The notes: generated by a model from the letters alone, not told the origin. Numbered from the stretch's first letter, positions 32,834-44,019 are shown. The stretch is DNA of 64,000 nucleotides from Ixodes scapularis (GCF_016920785.2 NW_024609837.1:49168745-49232744); one strand, 5' to 3'. Numbers and translations: made by a program.

Positions 32834-34865
32834 GTATGACTAGGGGACTCTACTGCCCATTATTAATGGCACGAAAACTTGAGCTCAAGCTGAGCACGGT
32901 TTTTGCATCCAACATTAAAAACGCAAAAGTTGGACAATGAATACCTTCAAGCCGCTTGGCGTTTTGTGAATGGTTTAAATAGGGATAGCCTTTAATATTG
33001 ACTGGCTTTTAACACTGCAGTTGCAACATGCTCCATAAAGCCATGAATTGCAAAGCTAACAGATTTTGGTCAATTAGTCAACGTACTGTGACAGTTATCC
33101 CCTTTACTAATGTCCGCCGAGCCCCACGAACACGCAGTGAAGACATCGACTAAACTCTCACGGCCTTTTTTTTTAAATTTTGTTAGCTTTCAAATAGAAT
33201 GCTGTGCAGAGTGTATACACGTAAAACGACTTGTAGAATGTAATCGTGCACATAATTGTTACAAAACTTTGCTGTTCACCCAATTAAGTATTGCATTTGT
33301 CATTGCAACCTTCCAAACATAAGCAAAGCATCCAGTTTGGTACTCAAAGTGTATTCTATTCGGCAATAAATCAACGGATTACTACTTGGTTCGCCTTCGG
33401 CTTCATTGTGAAAATAATAGGCATGTGCGAATCATGGATTTTGGCTTAAAATGGATAATAATTTGAGCTTATTAACTTTTCAGTTGAATGTCACATAGTT
33501 TCTGCACCTCTCTCCAAGCCCGTGAATTCTGGGTCCGTTTACATAAAGTCATCCAGCAGCCGCAGGTTACCTTTTGGGCCACCGAGATTGCTCTTCTCTT
33601 GACGCAGACAGCTTATTGTAGATTTTGTCAGAACACTTTTTTCTGTCACGGATTCGAGGGGTGCATTGAGATGCAAACGCAACAATGTATCATAGATAGC
33701 TGTAGAAATATATTATCACGAGCACCTTTTAATGTGTAATCACCCCCTCCACCGTTGAAAACCGCAGCCGTCAACCTCGACACGCTGCATGCTGGATTTT
33801 TGCTGCACCGGTTGGTGTTTGGACGGGGGAGTTCATATGGCCGGCGACTGTACTTAAAATGTAGCTCTTGAAAATTAATTTCTACAGCTACATGCGAAAC
33901 ATTTTTATGTTGGCTGTTTTCTGTAACCTTTATCTTTGGGTTTTTCAGTGTAGAGCAGGAGGCAAAAAAAAATTAATATTGGCCAAGGGACAAATATTAG
34001 CATGTACCGTTATGGTCAGTCGGCAGCTCTCTACGGGTCATAAATGCAGGGTGGCGAGGTGAGAAGGGTGCGTCTGTGGCAATTATAGATTGTAGCACCT
34101 AAGCTCCCCGCCTTCTGTCAGTGTTTGTCCCTTTTTTTTTTTTGCAACTTGACTTCCCTGTTTGCTGATACCGAAAAGAACCCATTATCGCACCCAATGA
34201 ACGCTGGCGACCGATGACACCGCCTGACAAAACGTGTCTGCCCAAACGTCCCTGCTTTTTGCCTTCTTCTTTTAGACATATTGTTTCTCATCCGTGCATT
34301 TATTGGTGGCCTCTTACCCATTCAATAACCTCAAATGTACACAGGAAGACTGCTGTCAGCAGAAAGAAAACCGGCCGCCGTAGAAGTTAAAAGTGAGAGC
34401 AAAGCAAAAAATCACTCATTGCCAATATAAACCAGTGATGCGTCGAATTTTTTAGTGGCTTTTTTTTTTTTTTTATCTCCAAACCTGTCAGCTCATTTCT
34501 AACAATAAATGTAACAAGATACATAAGTCTAGCAGCGTATCATAATACATCGCAAAAGTATTTCACTACTGAAACACAAATAGATTTCGGAAATGCATTT
34601 CGGTACAGAAATAGAGATACTCACAAGTGCCCCTAAGATTACATCGCAATGCTTGCATGTTGTGATGCTGCCCCGATTGTACTTCTTCATTCGTTTTACA
34701 TTGCTACAGACGCCGGTTACTTGTTCCAACATAAGCACTGTATGCCTGTGTGGAGGCTGATGCTCATGGCCTTAACTGCAGTGAATAATAGCAGTTGACA
34801 AGAGCAAACATGTTTTGACCTTCTACATTAAAATATGTTTTGCTTTATCCTTTTACCTAACGCAG
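32834..34865. other. Presumed intron; no supported exon
   Basis: If exons B and D belong to one gene, this is intronic. A frame at 33488-33739 (83 codons) is open but lacks a matching phase. A poly(T) tract sits at 34131-34143 and another at 34460-34474. Confidence 0.35.
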
Positions 34866-35144
34866 GACGAGAACACCCCACCGGCACCATGTGTCCTCTA
34901 CTACAAGCAAGAGCTGGACGATGCAGACTTTCTTCACCTTGTTGAGGATCGTGAGCGCTTGTTCTCCCTTTGTAATGCAGAAGAGGGGCTGTGCATGTTG
35001 TTGGCAGCATATTGGCTTTTCAGCATCGAGTACGAATGCAAGGCCTCCAACACACTGGTTGCTCTGGAGAGGATTTTCCTTGGCTTGAGCGACACCAATC
35101 CAAGGACAGTCGTAATTAAATTTTTGAACAAAGTTTGCAGAAAG
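34866..35144 (+). CDS. Penultimate coding exon of an uncharacterised host gene
   Basis: The acceptor CCTTTTACCTAACGCAG and the donor AGAAAG|GTATGT enclose 93 complete codons. The peptide starts DENTPPAPCVLYY, continues with VEDRERLFSLCNAEEGL, a hydrophobic helix MLLAAYWLFSIEYECKASNT, and ends VIKFLNKVCRK. The order (short polar strand, RERLF, then a 'YWLF.I.Y...A.NT' helix and FL.K) is that of the C-terminus of uncharacterised, multi-copy proteins I associate with tick and other metazoan genomes. Those often have DUF4806-like or WPPY N-terminal parts, such as the one at 4096-4294, but that exon lies on the other strand. A downstream exon in matching phase and a poly(A) signal fit. Function unknown. 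Confidence 0.6.
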
Positions 35145-35240
35145 GTATGTGGTTGAAGAGATGTTTTGTGAGCCGTTTTAAAAGTGTATAATCCACTTTT
35201 CTCGCCAGTATTATCAGGTTAATTTTTATTTTGCTTCCAG

Positions 35241-35249
35241 AACGAATGA
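35241..35249 (+). CDS. Tiny terminal coding exon (Asn-Glu-stop)
   Basis: A strong acceptor (TATTTTGCTTCCAG) precedes AAC GAA TGA, which continues the phase-0 frame of the exon ending at 35144 and closes it. The intron would be 96 bp. It is supported by phase and by the poly(A) signal about 310 bp downstream, not by homology. If splicing does not occur, the frame instead reads three more codons into the intron and stops. Confidence 0.5.
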   Translation, partial: NE

Positions 35250-35560
35250 TAGAAGGTTTTATGGAGGCATGTTTTCTTTTTATTTATTTAAATGTTGGGC
35301 ACTTTCTGTGATAACTAATGCTGACCTCCTGTAGACGAGGTGCTTAGAATTTAGCTGTACGAGTTCCTTATCCATAGTCGTCTTCCAGAACTTTATAATT
35401 TTCTTTGTACGTGAGCAAGAGGATAGCGTCTTCTATGAAACGTTTGCTTTTTTGCCCTAGAGTGCAAGTTCATTCTGTATTATTTTTCATTACATGTTTG
35501 CAGATAGCATTCTTTATTTCATGGAATGGCATACATTGTATTTTCCATTTCTCAAGGTTC

Positions 35561-35566
35561 AATAAA
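35561..35566 (+). terminator. Poly(A) signal
   Basis: AATAAA within TTCAATAAATGTTCAA, at a plausible distance after the stop at 35249. There is a T/GT-rich context downstream. Confidence 0.45.
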
Positions 35567-36061
35567 TGTTCAATTTAACACATTCTAATTGATGTCATAA
35601 TGAAATACTGCTGTGGTTCAGTCAAGGGCTAAACCACCCCCCTCTACCCTGCTTCCAATTAGTAAACATATGCGCGTAGGAGACAAGTGATAAGCGAAGC
35701 GTGTTGCCTGCAATCTTCTGAGACAAACAAAACATGTCACTTGATCTCCAAACAGGAAAGCTTTACATGCTTCGTTTGTGGCAGACCATGATGTTCACAA
35801 TGGTTCAGCCGTGCAGTGCGATGCTTGGGGCCACTGCTTGCTCACTTAGAGTTCGAGAAAGGGGGGTGCCGTAACACTTCCCAAGTGCCCACGGGGTTAT
35901 GATCTGGCTTGCAAGGAGCTCTTTTGTATTACTTCTTCATGAAGTGAGTTGTGTTTAGTGTGACTCGTTATTTCTTTATCACGTGCCTCGTATCTTGTGA
36001 TGTGGCAATCCCTCTAAGTGAAAAAAGTTTAAATGTGTTCAGTAAACATGATAAGCTATAA
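35567..36061. other. Stretch with no recognisable gene
   Basis: No supported feature. Confidence 0.4.
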
Positions 36062-36175
36062 ATCGTGGGAAAATAACCGCCAAAAAAACACGGACAAAGA
36101 GTACATTGACAACGCCCTGTGTCGTTGTCAATCTACTCTTTGTCCGTGTTTTTTTGGCGCTTATTTTCCCACGAT
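36062..36175. repeat. Long hairpin with CGCCCTGTGT centre
   Basis: Arms of about 52 bp (ATCGTGGGAAAATAA...GACAACGCC and its complement) match with only a few differences around the loop CTGTGTC. It is a compact fold-back of 114 bp that shares the CGCCCTGTGT centre with 29287-29390. Confidence 0.85.
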
Positions 36176-36454
36176 GTACCAACTGGCCCATCTAAGCATT
36201 TTATTGAAGCTATAAATCATATAATAATAATATAAGAATATGCAATAGCATATATGATTTTCGTACAATTTACAAGTTCTGATATGTGTATTGGACACAT
36301 TCCAATGAAATGTATACAGGGGTCTATACTTCATTTCACCCTTCGTCCGAGCGCGGCGGACGCTATCAGCCAATCCAGCGTCGAGAGAGCGTCATGGGAC
36401 CTTGAACTCCACATAACCAAAACGTCGCATGATACTCTCCCGGCGCCAGATTGG

Positions 36455-36488
36455 CTGGGGTGGCCCAGCATCCACTGGGCCACCCCAG
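36455..36488. repeat. Perfect palindrome
   Basis: CTGGGGTGGCCCAG, loop CATCCA, CTGGGCCACCCCAG: 14-bp perfect arms. Function unknown. Confidence 0.85.
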
Positions 36489-36499
36489 CAGGTGCCCAT

Positions 36500-36645
36500 T
36501 TCATGTCAAGCACCCGTCACCAAGGGTGTTAGCAAGCACCCTTTGTGAAAGGTGCTTGCCTGAACGCCATAAGGGTGTTAGCCCAGGGACAAACTGATTT
36601 ACACCCTTAAGTGTGTAAAAACCTTTACTGTGTACTCAAGGCTTC
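36500..36645. mobile_element. ACACCC-type MITE fragment, third copy
   Basis: Repeated AAGGGTGTTAGC and AGCACCCTTTGTG words are followed by the terminus TTTACACCCTTAAGTGTGTAAA and CTTTACTGTGTA, the mirror of the left end at 27185. Confidence 0.5.
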
Positions 36646-36701
36646 TCTTTCCCATTAGTGCCAGTAAGCGTGTGTAAAGTGAAAAATATTGTAACTGAAC
36701 A

Positions 36702-36836
36702 GTAGAGAGTTTTAGTAGATCGCTCCCATGACTCCGATAACGATACCCGATACTCCGCCACCGCCTCCCTTGCGCATGCATGGTATCGTTATCGGGACTA
36801 TCGGAGGTATCGGAACGATCTAATAAAACTCTTTAT
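36702..36836. repeat. Inverted repeat with GAGTTTTA(G/T)TAGATCG arms
   Basis: Left arm AGAGTTTTAGTAGATCG...CCGATAACGATACC pairs with right arm GGTATCGTTATCGG...CGATCTAATAAAACTCT. The left arm recurs diverged at 11797-11860, so this is a dispersed family. Confidence 0.7.
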
Positions 36837-37164
36837 TGTTGCACTGTCCCTTCACCTAAAGTTACTTCTTTTTTTTTTTTTTTTTTACTGCTGCACTACC
36901 GGGGGATCTTAATGGTGGGACAACATACCATCCCTGAACCTACGACGACTGGAATGGTGGTCGCAACCAGCGTCGTAAGACTTAGTACTCAAAAAGTCCA
37001 ATACATATTGAGCAGCCTTGCAGCAGCTTCGCGTGTCATTACTATGTAAGAGTTTCTGGGGTTGAGTTATAAAACATGACCTCCCGAAACTCTTGACAGT
37101 CTTCTGAGGAACACTGAGGCAGTCTGTGATAAATTATGTATTAAGTGTATAACTACAGCCACTT

Positions 37165-37400
37165 TCGGCCAGTGACTGGCCGGAAGTCAATGGCAAGTCA
37201 CTGGCCTAAAGTGAATGGCTAGTCACTGGCCAAATGTGAATGGCCAGTCACTGGCCAAAGGTGAATGGCCAGTCTCTGACCTAAAGTGAATGGCCAGCCA
37301 CTGGACAAAGGTGAATGGCCAGTCACTGGCCTAAAGTGAATGGCCAGTCACTGGCCTAAAGTGAATGGCCAGCGACTGGCATAAAGTGAATGGCAAGTCA
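37165..37400 (+). repeat. 25-bp minisatellite with internal palindrome
   Basis: About nine units of GTGAATGGCCAGTCACTGGC followed by C(T/A)AA(A/G). Each unit contains the palindrome-like GGCCAGTCACTGGCC. Variants carry AGTCTCTGACC, AGCCACTGGAC and similar. Confidence 0.85.
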
Positions 37401-37598
37401 CCAGACGAGTACGAAAACACTTCTATTGCCGAGCACTTTGGCCAAGCTTGGGCCATCGAAAATCTGGTTGGCCATAGTACACTTGCCAGCGATGGCCCAT
37501 TCACAACGTGCTGCTTGGGAAGGGTCTGAAAGGATGAAGCGGCTTGAAGGGCTGAAGGGGTTTGAAGGGATAAATAGGTTTGACTGGCTGAGGTGTTA
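37401..37598. other. Short unassigned flank
   Basis: Includes short GAAGGG(G/A)-rich sequence; no feature. Confidence 0.4.
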
Positions 37599-37606
37599 CA
37601 ATAGAC

Positions 37607-38854
37607 CAGTCTTGGGTAGTAACGCGTTACTAGTAACGCGTTACTGTAATTTCGTTACTTTTTTGGTAACTTGTAACTGTAACGAGTTACTTTTAAAAAA
37701 ATGTAACTTGTAACTGTAGTTCTATTACTTTTTTCTGAGGTACCGATGAAAGTAACGACGTTACTTTTGTCGTTACTTTCCAGTTTTTCATGAATAATAT
37801 ATCACTGAACGAGTACAATTTAGCCACTTTTGCGCTTTCCAAATTGTCTCTTCCGACATTTCGAGTGTCAAGTTATATTTTGCACAGACTTGTGAATACG
37901 TTCTTTCTCGCCAGTCACGACCCGAATATAGCCACGTGTAGGTTCGGTGGAAAAAAAAAAGTAGTTATCTTTAGCACGCGCTTGTACTTTGTGACTGAAC
38001 ACTTGCATCTTAGTGTCTTGAAGACTATCTCTTTTGCGGTTTTTCTTTTTTTTCTGCGCAAACGCTTTTTAATCGGGTGAATCAAACAACAATACACGCG
38101 GAGGGCACCGCGAATGTTTCGTATTTTAATTAGCGCCGCCACTCCGCACTGCCCATGTTTCGTATTTTGATATGCGCCATTAATCCGCTGTAGTGTCAAC
38201 AGTCAAGGCAGAAGTTACTGCTGTTTACGCGGGGTTTGTTTCTGGCTTGCCGGGTACAAGCTGAAATATGTCCAGGGACTGTATGAACCCAGCGCAACCG
38301 TCAACGAGCCAGCAATAAGCTAGTGCTACGAAAGATATGAATGTTGATAAGAATAAACAAAAACTACCATGGCCGGCGTACAGAGAGTATTTTGCTGACG
38401 TGGAGGAGGTTACTAACACCTTGACCGCAGAAAACGGCACTCTATTGCCTGACCGCCTACCCGGCAATCAAAAACCTTTTCCGGCGAAACAACACAGCAA
38501 TCCCATCCAGCGCCTGTTCAACAAGGGCAGGGACGTGTTCGTTATCAAACAAGGGAAACTTTCAGAAACTTATTTCGAGAAGCAACTGCTGCCAACTTAC
38601 AATACGAAGTAAAAAACACACTTTTTAATTTTATGCAAATAAACTTGGTGAAAAGCGTTTTCTAGTTTCTCCAAATTTTTTTTCTGTTATAGAAAAAGTA
38701 ACTGAAAGTAACGTCGTTACTTTCTAAAACTAACTGTAACTGTAACGAGTTACTTTTTTTGTTACGGTAACTGTAACGGTAACTTCACTACTTTTTTCTG
38801 ATAGTAACTGTAACTGTAACGAATTATTTTTTAAAAGTAACTTACCCAAGACTG
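37607..38854 (+). mobile_element. hAT transposon, internally deleted (1248 bp)
   Basis: CAATAGAC stands on both sides (37599-37606, 38855-38862): a perfect 8-bp target duplication, the hAT hallmark. The inverted ends are CAGTCTTGGGTA and, reversed, CAGTCTTGGGTA. Subterminal regions at both ends are dense in GTAAC/GTTAC words (AGTAACGCGTTACT and relatives), a known feature of one group of animal hAT elements. A transposase C-terminal remnant is inside at 38337-38612. The intact target duplication suggests fairly recent insertion, although the element cannot code for a full transposase. Confidence 0.88.
38337..38612 (+). pseudogene. hAT transposase C-terminal (dimerisation domain) remnant
   Basis: A 91-codon plus-strand frame ends in PIQRLFNKGRDVFVIKQGKL followed by SETYFEKQLLPTYN. 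This follows the hATC pattern 'ERLFS...V...R..L....FE..LLL..N'. The catalytic RNase-H-like core and the BED zinc finger are absent because most of the coding region has been deleted. It lies in sense orientation inside the TIR-bounded element. The upstream part of the frame is not recognisable and may not be native. Confidence 0.6.
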
Positions 38855-39035
38855 CAATAGACTAGAGTATTTATTTGTCCGCGAAGGTCACGACCCGCGA
38901 GACGTGAAAAACATTTTTATCTGAAAACGCCTATCAGCCTTAGTTTTACAGCACTCTGTTGAAAACAAATAAAACACTAAGCATTAGGTATATTATAATT
39001 GAAACATGAATGGAAGTGAACGAACAATCATTTAA

Positions 39036-39198
39036 AGGCCGACGTACACTTCGCGCTTTCAACTTTTGCCCGCCTTTTCCTTTCCTAGATTCTCTCCACT
39101 TTTCACCTTGCCCCAACTTGGCTCCCCTCGCAGGTTATGAGAGCAGAGAGCTAAGAGGATTATCTTCGTTTCAGAAAATCGAGGTTGTACGTCGGCCT
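39036..39198. mobile_element. TTAA-flanked MITE (163 bp)
   Basis: TTAA at both borders (39032-39035 and 39199-39202) and 13-bp inverted ends AGGCCGACGTACA/TGTACGTCGGCCT with no mismatch. The ends are unlike those of the element at 31072, so it is a second TTAA family. Confidence 0.75.
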
Positions 39199-39202
39199 TT
39201 AA

Positions 39203-40551
39203 GCAAACGTTATAAATACATACTGTTATTGGCGTAGAAAAACAAATACTTGAAGACATCAGGTAGCAAATGAATACCAACAAAACACTTTCCACATGTC
39301 CACAGGAGTAGAGGGGTTACAAAACTATTTTACCTCCACCGTCACACGATGTCATACTAACGTTTCTTTCTTAAAGTCCCTTTTGCACGTTTACGGCATT
39401 CAAAATGAGTATAACATGAACGCCATCAATTGTTTCGAATATTAACACTAATACATACGACTTGCCATTTGATCGATTAACCTACCGATTAATCGAATAA
39501 TGCTTTATTAACGATTAATTTTTAAACTGGTTAGTCGGTAAAGTCTTATCAAAGCTAAATAAAGTAAGTATTCAACGCAGACGCAGAAGTTGACCGGTAT
39601 ACCAGAATGAAGAGCAAACTTTAGTGGAAATTTCACCCTAAAGTAAACTGTTGGTTTGAGATTTATAACTTCGGACCAATGCAGACGGTTACACCTGTCC
39701 CGGTCACTTCGATGCCGTTATAATTTCCGTTTAGAGCACCAAAGACTATTGTAAACAATCAATGGAGGTCGCTCTTGCATGAGAATGTCAACGAACCTCA
39801 TTGCCTTATGCAGCTGAAATAATAAACTTTGAGTGTGAGTGTATTTGGACGGTTTTGAAGTACACCTCGTGGTTGATTCGAAATAAAAATTGCATATAGC
39901 GCTGTTTGCACATATTCAGCAAAAGCAAAAGAAAATGTTTTCCTTGTTTATATATAATGCATGAAAATGAACGAGACCTAATAACCGAATAATTAATCAA
40001 TTAAAGAGTGACAATCAATATGGTTAAAAATTTAAATGAACGTTCCGTCTACACATTGCAAGAACATGAAGTTATCACCGATATGCAACACTGTCTTACA
40101 AAATATAAAAAATAAATTATCCTTACATATCTTTTGAAAAACCGGAGACGACCGGCGAAAAATGCGATGTACACAAAACCTCTTAGAGACATTTTGAGTT
40201 TGTCCCCTTCTTCGTCTCTCATCTCCAGTTTTTGAAAGATGGGTAACACGAACTAGTTAATGTGTCCACTCACTATCCTATATTTGCTCATTATTACTGT
40301 TTCCTTTGATATTGATTTAACTTTCTTATATACACTTTTTTATCTGATACTTTACTATGTTGTTATGAATTTGGTTTCCTGCTCCATGTGCTTGCTATGT
40401 TGAATTTCAAAACTACAAAACTAACATTAAAGTACATATAGGCCCCACTTCCCTTCTCTATTTTAACCACATCAGTACTTACCCAGCTCACCTGTACACT
40501 TGCTTTAGTATGCAGTACCTTTATTATTAACACCTGGAGTATACATATATA

Positions 40552-40585
<34 letters not shown>

Positions 40586-40895
40586 AATCTGCATGCGCAT
40601 GTTTTTGCAGCTCGGTACCAAACGACGAGAAACCGTAATCTCATACTTGGACTGCACTCTTTAATGCGAGCACACTTTTAGTCTCATATATACATTTTTT
40701 TTGCATTTGATTGCAGAGGATGTCAACGTATGATCGTGTTTACTATCCCCTTTCCTGTCCTGCAGTATTTGATCGCCCCTCTGGTGTGTTCAAGCCGGTT
40801 TTTTTTTTCTCACGCTACACCTTTCAAGATAGGCTTGTATTTGCACATAATTTTGAGACTCGAAACTTTCTGCCTCTGCCGTTCTTTCGCCTCTA
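39203..40895. other. Stretch with no recognisable gene
   Basis: AT-rich. An (AT)n microsatellite lies at about 40540-40582. No supported exon. Confidence 0.45.
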
Positions 40896-42539
40896 CGATT
40901 TTGAAAATATGTTTTCATTTTTCTTTACATTTTCAAAAAGAAACGTAAAGTAGGCGAACTTGTGATATTCATTGTAATTTAAAACTTCAAATAAGAGAGA
41001 AACCACATAAGCAAACTAGGAAACAATGAGTAACAAGTATGTAAAAATTAAAAGGCAACGCAACATGCAAAAAAATGTTTCTATATAGAACGCCTCAAAG
41101 TAAACGGGGGTGACCACTCAATATTCAGCTTATTACGATTGAATAATGAATTTTCACACCATTCAAATCTGTGCATAATTCTTCAGGAATTTTTTTAACG
41201 AGTTTCAAAAGCGTACAAAAAAATACATTCCCCACTTCATCAGACACGCCCAGGGAAGAGCCATATGGCTCGAGAAAACGCATGGGAAGTCAACGTGCCG
41301 TTCTCCTTGCACTTCAATTTTCTTGAAAATTAGAGCGTTGTGATCTAGCGCGCAGTGCGGGGATATTACTGGAAGAGCAAGTGGGTTTCCATCTTTACCT
41401 GCGTGGCTTCATAGTGAGCGACGACAACGTCCATGACTCGTCCCATGCGCTCTTTGCGCTCAGCGTCGTCGAAGGGTGGCTGGAAGAACTATGGCCTATT
41501 TTCACGCAACTCGTTTATATTTCAGACGGTGCTCCAAGCCACTTCAAAAGCAGGCAGCAGGTGTACGAATTAAAAAAAAAAGGAATGTCGTCGCCAAGTG
41601 AATATTCTCCACATAAGGGCACGAAAAAAGCTCGTGTGATGGAGTGGGCGGCGTGCTCAAGCACCAGGTATCCACGTATGACTTGATAAGTACAGAATTG
41701 TACTCCGTAACGAACGCGCAAAGCTTCGTTGAGGCACTGAGACCGAAAGTCAAAGGTATTCTTCTGCTCTGAATTGCCAAAGAGAAGGTAAACCCTTCTC
41801 TTTGGCAAAAAAACAAAGAGTGGGAGATGGTAAACCCACCAAAAGGCATCCCATCCTCACACGTGTGGAGAAAGACACTGGAAGAAGGCGCCTTTAACGT
41901 TACCCTAGAAAAGATCTGAGAAAACACAGAGTAGCTACATACACGTGTCAAGGCATGCAAGTACCGCTTTGTGTGCCGAAACTAAGAAAATCATCAGTAA
42001 GTGCGTGCCGGCATGTTCAAAACTGCAACAGTGAACTCCGTGGCTCCTGCACGGTGTGAAAACTGATTCACAATGACGTAGAACTAGTAAAGAATGTACT
42101 GACTTCGCAAAATGTGCCATCGATGTTTTGTGTTTTTCACTGCTTCTGCCCCCGCGTTTCTACATTACTGAGGTGCACGAACTGTGCAGTCAGTCAACCG
42201 TCTGCGATCAGCAAGATGTGAGGATAACAAAACCTGGCGCATATTTCCCGAAGATTTATGTACAAGGTTTGAACAATGTAAGAAGGTATCATTCGATCAT
42301 AATAGGATGGGTAAAAAGTAGCCACCCTCGTTTACTTTAAACCATTCTACATAAAAACAATTTTTGTCATGTTGCATTGCCTTTTGACTTGTATATACTT
42401 GTTACTCATTGTTTTGAAATGTGCTTATGCGGTTTATCTGTTATTTCAAGTTTTAAATTACAATGAATATCTCGAGTTGACCTACTTTACGTTCCTTTTT
42501 GAAGACGTAAACAAAAATAAAATCAGATTTTCGAAATCG
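40896..42539 (+). mobile_element. DNA transposon with TIRs of about 220 bp and an unfamiliar transposase candidate
   Basis: The left arm (40896 to about 41117) and the reverse complement of the right arm (about 42318-42539) align over their length: CGATTTTGAAAAT/CGATTTCGAAAAT, then GGAACGTAAAGTAGG-like, GATATTCATTGTAATTTAAAACTT, AACAATGAGTAACAAGTAT and AAAGTAAACG.GGGTG. TA borders both ends. About 1.2 kb between the arms holds the broken frame at 41381-41766. Long TIRs, TA borders and an enclosed multi-copy protein make a cut-and-paste element likely. The superfamily is not one I can name from the sequence. Confidence 0.7.
41381..41766 (+). pseudogene. Broken 'SDG...SxFK...DGVGG' protein, candidate transposase of the enclosing element
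   Basis: The first frame contains DDNVHDSSHA, WLEELWPIFTQLVYISDGAP, then SHFKSRQQVYELKKK. A frameshift in an A-rich stretch near 41570-41600 and an internal stop follow. In the next frame GHEKSSCDGVGGVLKHQ is followed by STELYSVTNAQSFVEALRP, ending at a stop near 41777; weaker similarity may run on to about 41913. The order SDG..S.FK..., (A)TGHGK-like, DGVGG..K is one I recall from uncharacterised multi-copy animal proteins, also in ticks. The Asp of SDG, the His and the DG box could be catalytic residues, but that is inference. The copy is not functional. Confidence 0.5.
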
Positions 42540-42569
42540 TAGGGCCACACAATGCCGGTTTGGAGGTTT

Positions 42570-42935
42570 GTTATTGAATGTTTGGGATCGATTTTCTAAA
42601 AAAAAAAAGAAAAAAAAAATTTTTTGTAAATTTTTACTTTTTTAAATTATTTTATATATAATAGTCGACTACAAGAAAACAATCTAAAAAAGTAATATTT
42701 TGGTTGTATGTCCTATACTTGCGTCGCAATCGCATGAAATGTGTGCTCCTTTTAGTCAAATTAGAACATATTTCACGCAATTGCGGCTCAAATAGGGGAC
42801 ATACAACCACAATATTACAGTTCTAGATTATTTTTTCTTGTAGTCGACCAATGTATCGAAAATAATTTAAAAAAATGAAAATTAAAAAAAATGTTTTTTC
42901 TTTAGAAAATCGATTTCGAACTTTCAACATTTGTT
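42570..42935. repeat. AT-rich fold-back (about 365 bp)
   Basis: The arms CGATTTTCTAAA...TAGTCGACTACAAGAAAA...GGTTGTATGTCC and their complements flank a short centre near 42745-42760. It lies about 30 bp beyond the right end of the long-TIR transposon but shares no end with it. No coding frame. Confidence 0.75.
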
Positions 42936-43827
42936 ATATCTCACAACGTTTACGTGGAGATGGCGGAGCGGCTAGTCGACAAATCGAAATTGTATTATTA
43001 TATCTATAAGGGGCTTGATTTGGGCTTTCTATAGAGCTAAAGAACAACAATTTACCTTAATTTCAAACTAAGTAAGGACATGTCAAATTTTACCGAAAAC
43101 CGACCTGAACGACGAGAATGACATTTTGTTTAGAACAATATAAAATTTCTGAAACTATTTAAATGCATCAAGGTATATTTATAGTAACCTATAAATGAGG
43201 ATAAAAAGTTAAGATAATCTAGAAAAAAGAGTTGCGGCATCAGACTGTGCCGAACACGCGACCTGTGACGGCGGGCAAAAACACTAGCTTCTGCAAGTGC
43301 GGCTTCTAAGCTTCGAAACTCGAGAACCAAAAAATCTGGGGAACATGCGGTTTGCGCACCCCTCATTTTAGAAATGCCCCCAAAACATTCTTTTTGTCAA
43401 AATTAAAAGTTAGATCCTTTTAGCCTGCACGATCATAGATGAAACTACGCATATATAAATGTTTTCAAAAGATGTTCTATATTGTGGTAACTTTAACACT
43501 CAGATTCACGATTACATTTTATTGGGAAGTATTTTAATTGATCCTAAATTCGCTGCATTTGCGAAGCTTTCATTTAATAAAATTTTCTAGCCTATTTCAT
43601 TTCGGTGATATGATATTGAATGTTTATTGAGTTGAAATAACGAAAATTGAGCTTTCTAGGGATGGTATCACTCTGAAACTATTTTAAATAAATCAAAAGT
43701 AGGAACTTGCAAACTTTGCCAAAATTCATCAAAGAAACAGAGTTTGACATATATCCCAATTCATTTTAAATACTACGAACTGTTTTTCTTCATTTGACAT
43801 ACTGTAACCTATTTAGGGGTATTTCTA
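42936..43827. other. Stretch with no recognisable gene
   Basis: AT-rich; no supported feature. Confidence 0.4.
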
Positions 43828-43869
43828 CCACTTATAAACTACTGCCTATTTGCAGTAGTTTATAAGTGG
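43828..43869. repeat. Perfect 18-bp hairpin
   Basis: CCACTTATAAACTACTGC and GCAGTAGTTTATAAGTGG around a 6-base loop. It sits just left of the large inverted repeat at 44020. Confidence 0.85.
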
Positions 43870-44019
43870 TAATATACCGAGCGCTTAAAAATGCAATCTC
43901 TGACAGGTATTTACGAAAATGTCAGTTTTCACCTTGCCCCTTCATGCTCCATCTTAATAAGAAAAATATTGTTAAGCTTCTTATTCGCACTCTGTTTCCT
44001 TTCAAGAATGATTACAAAA

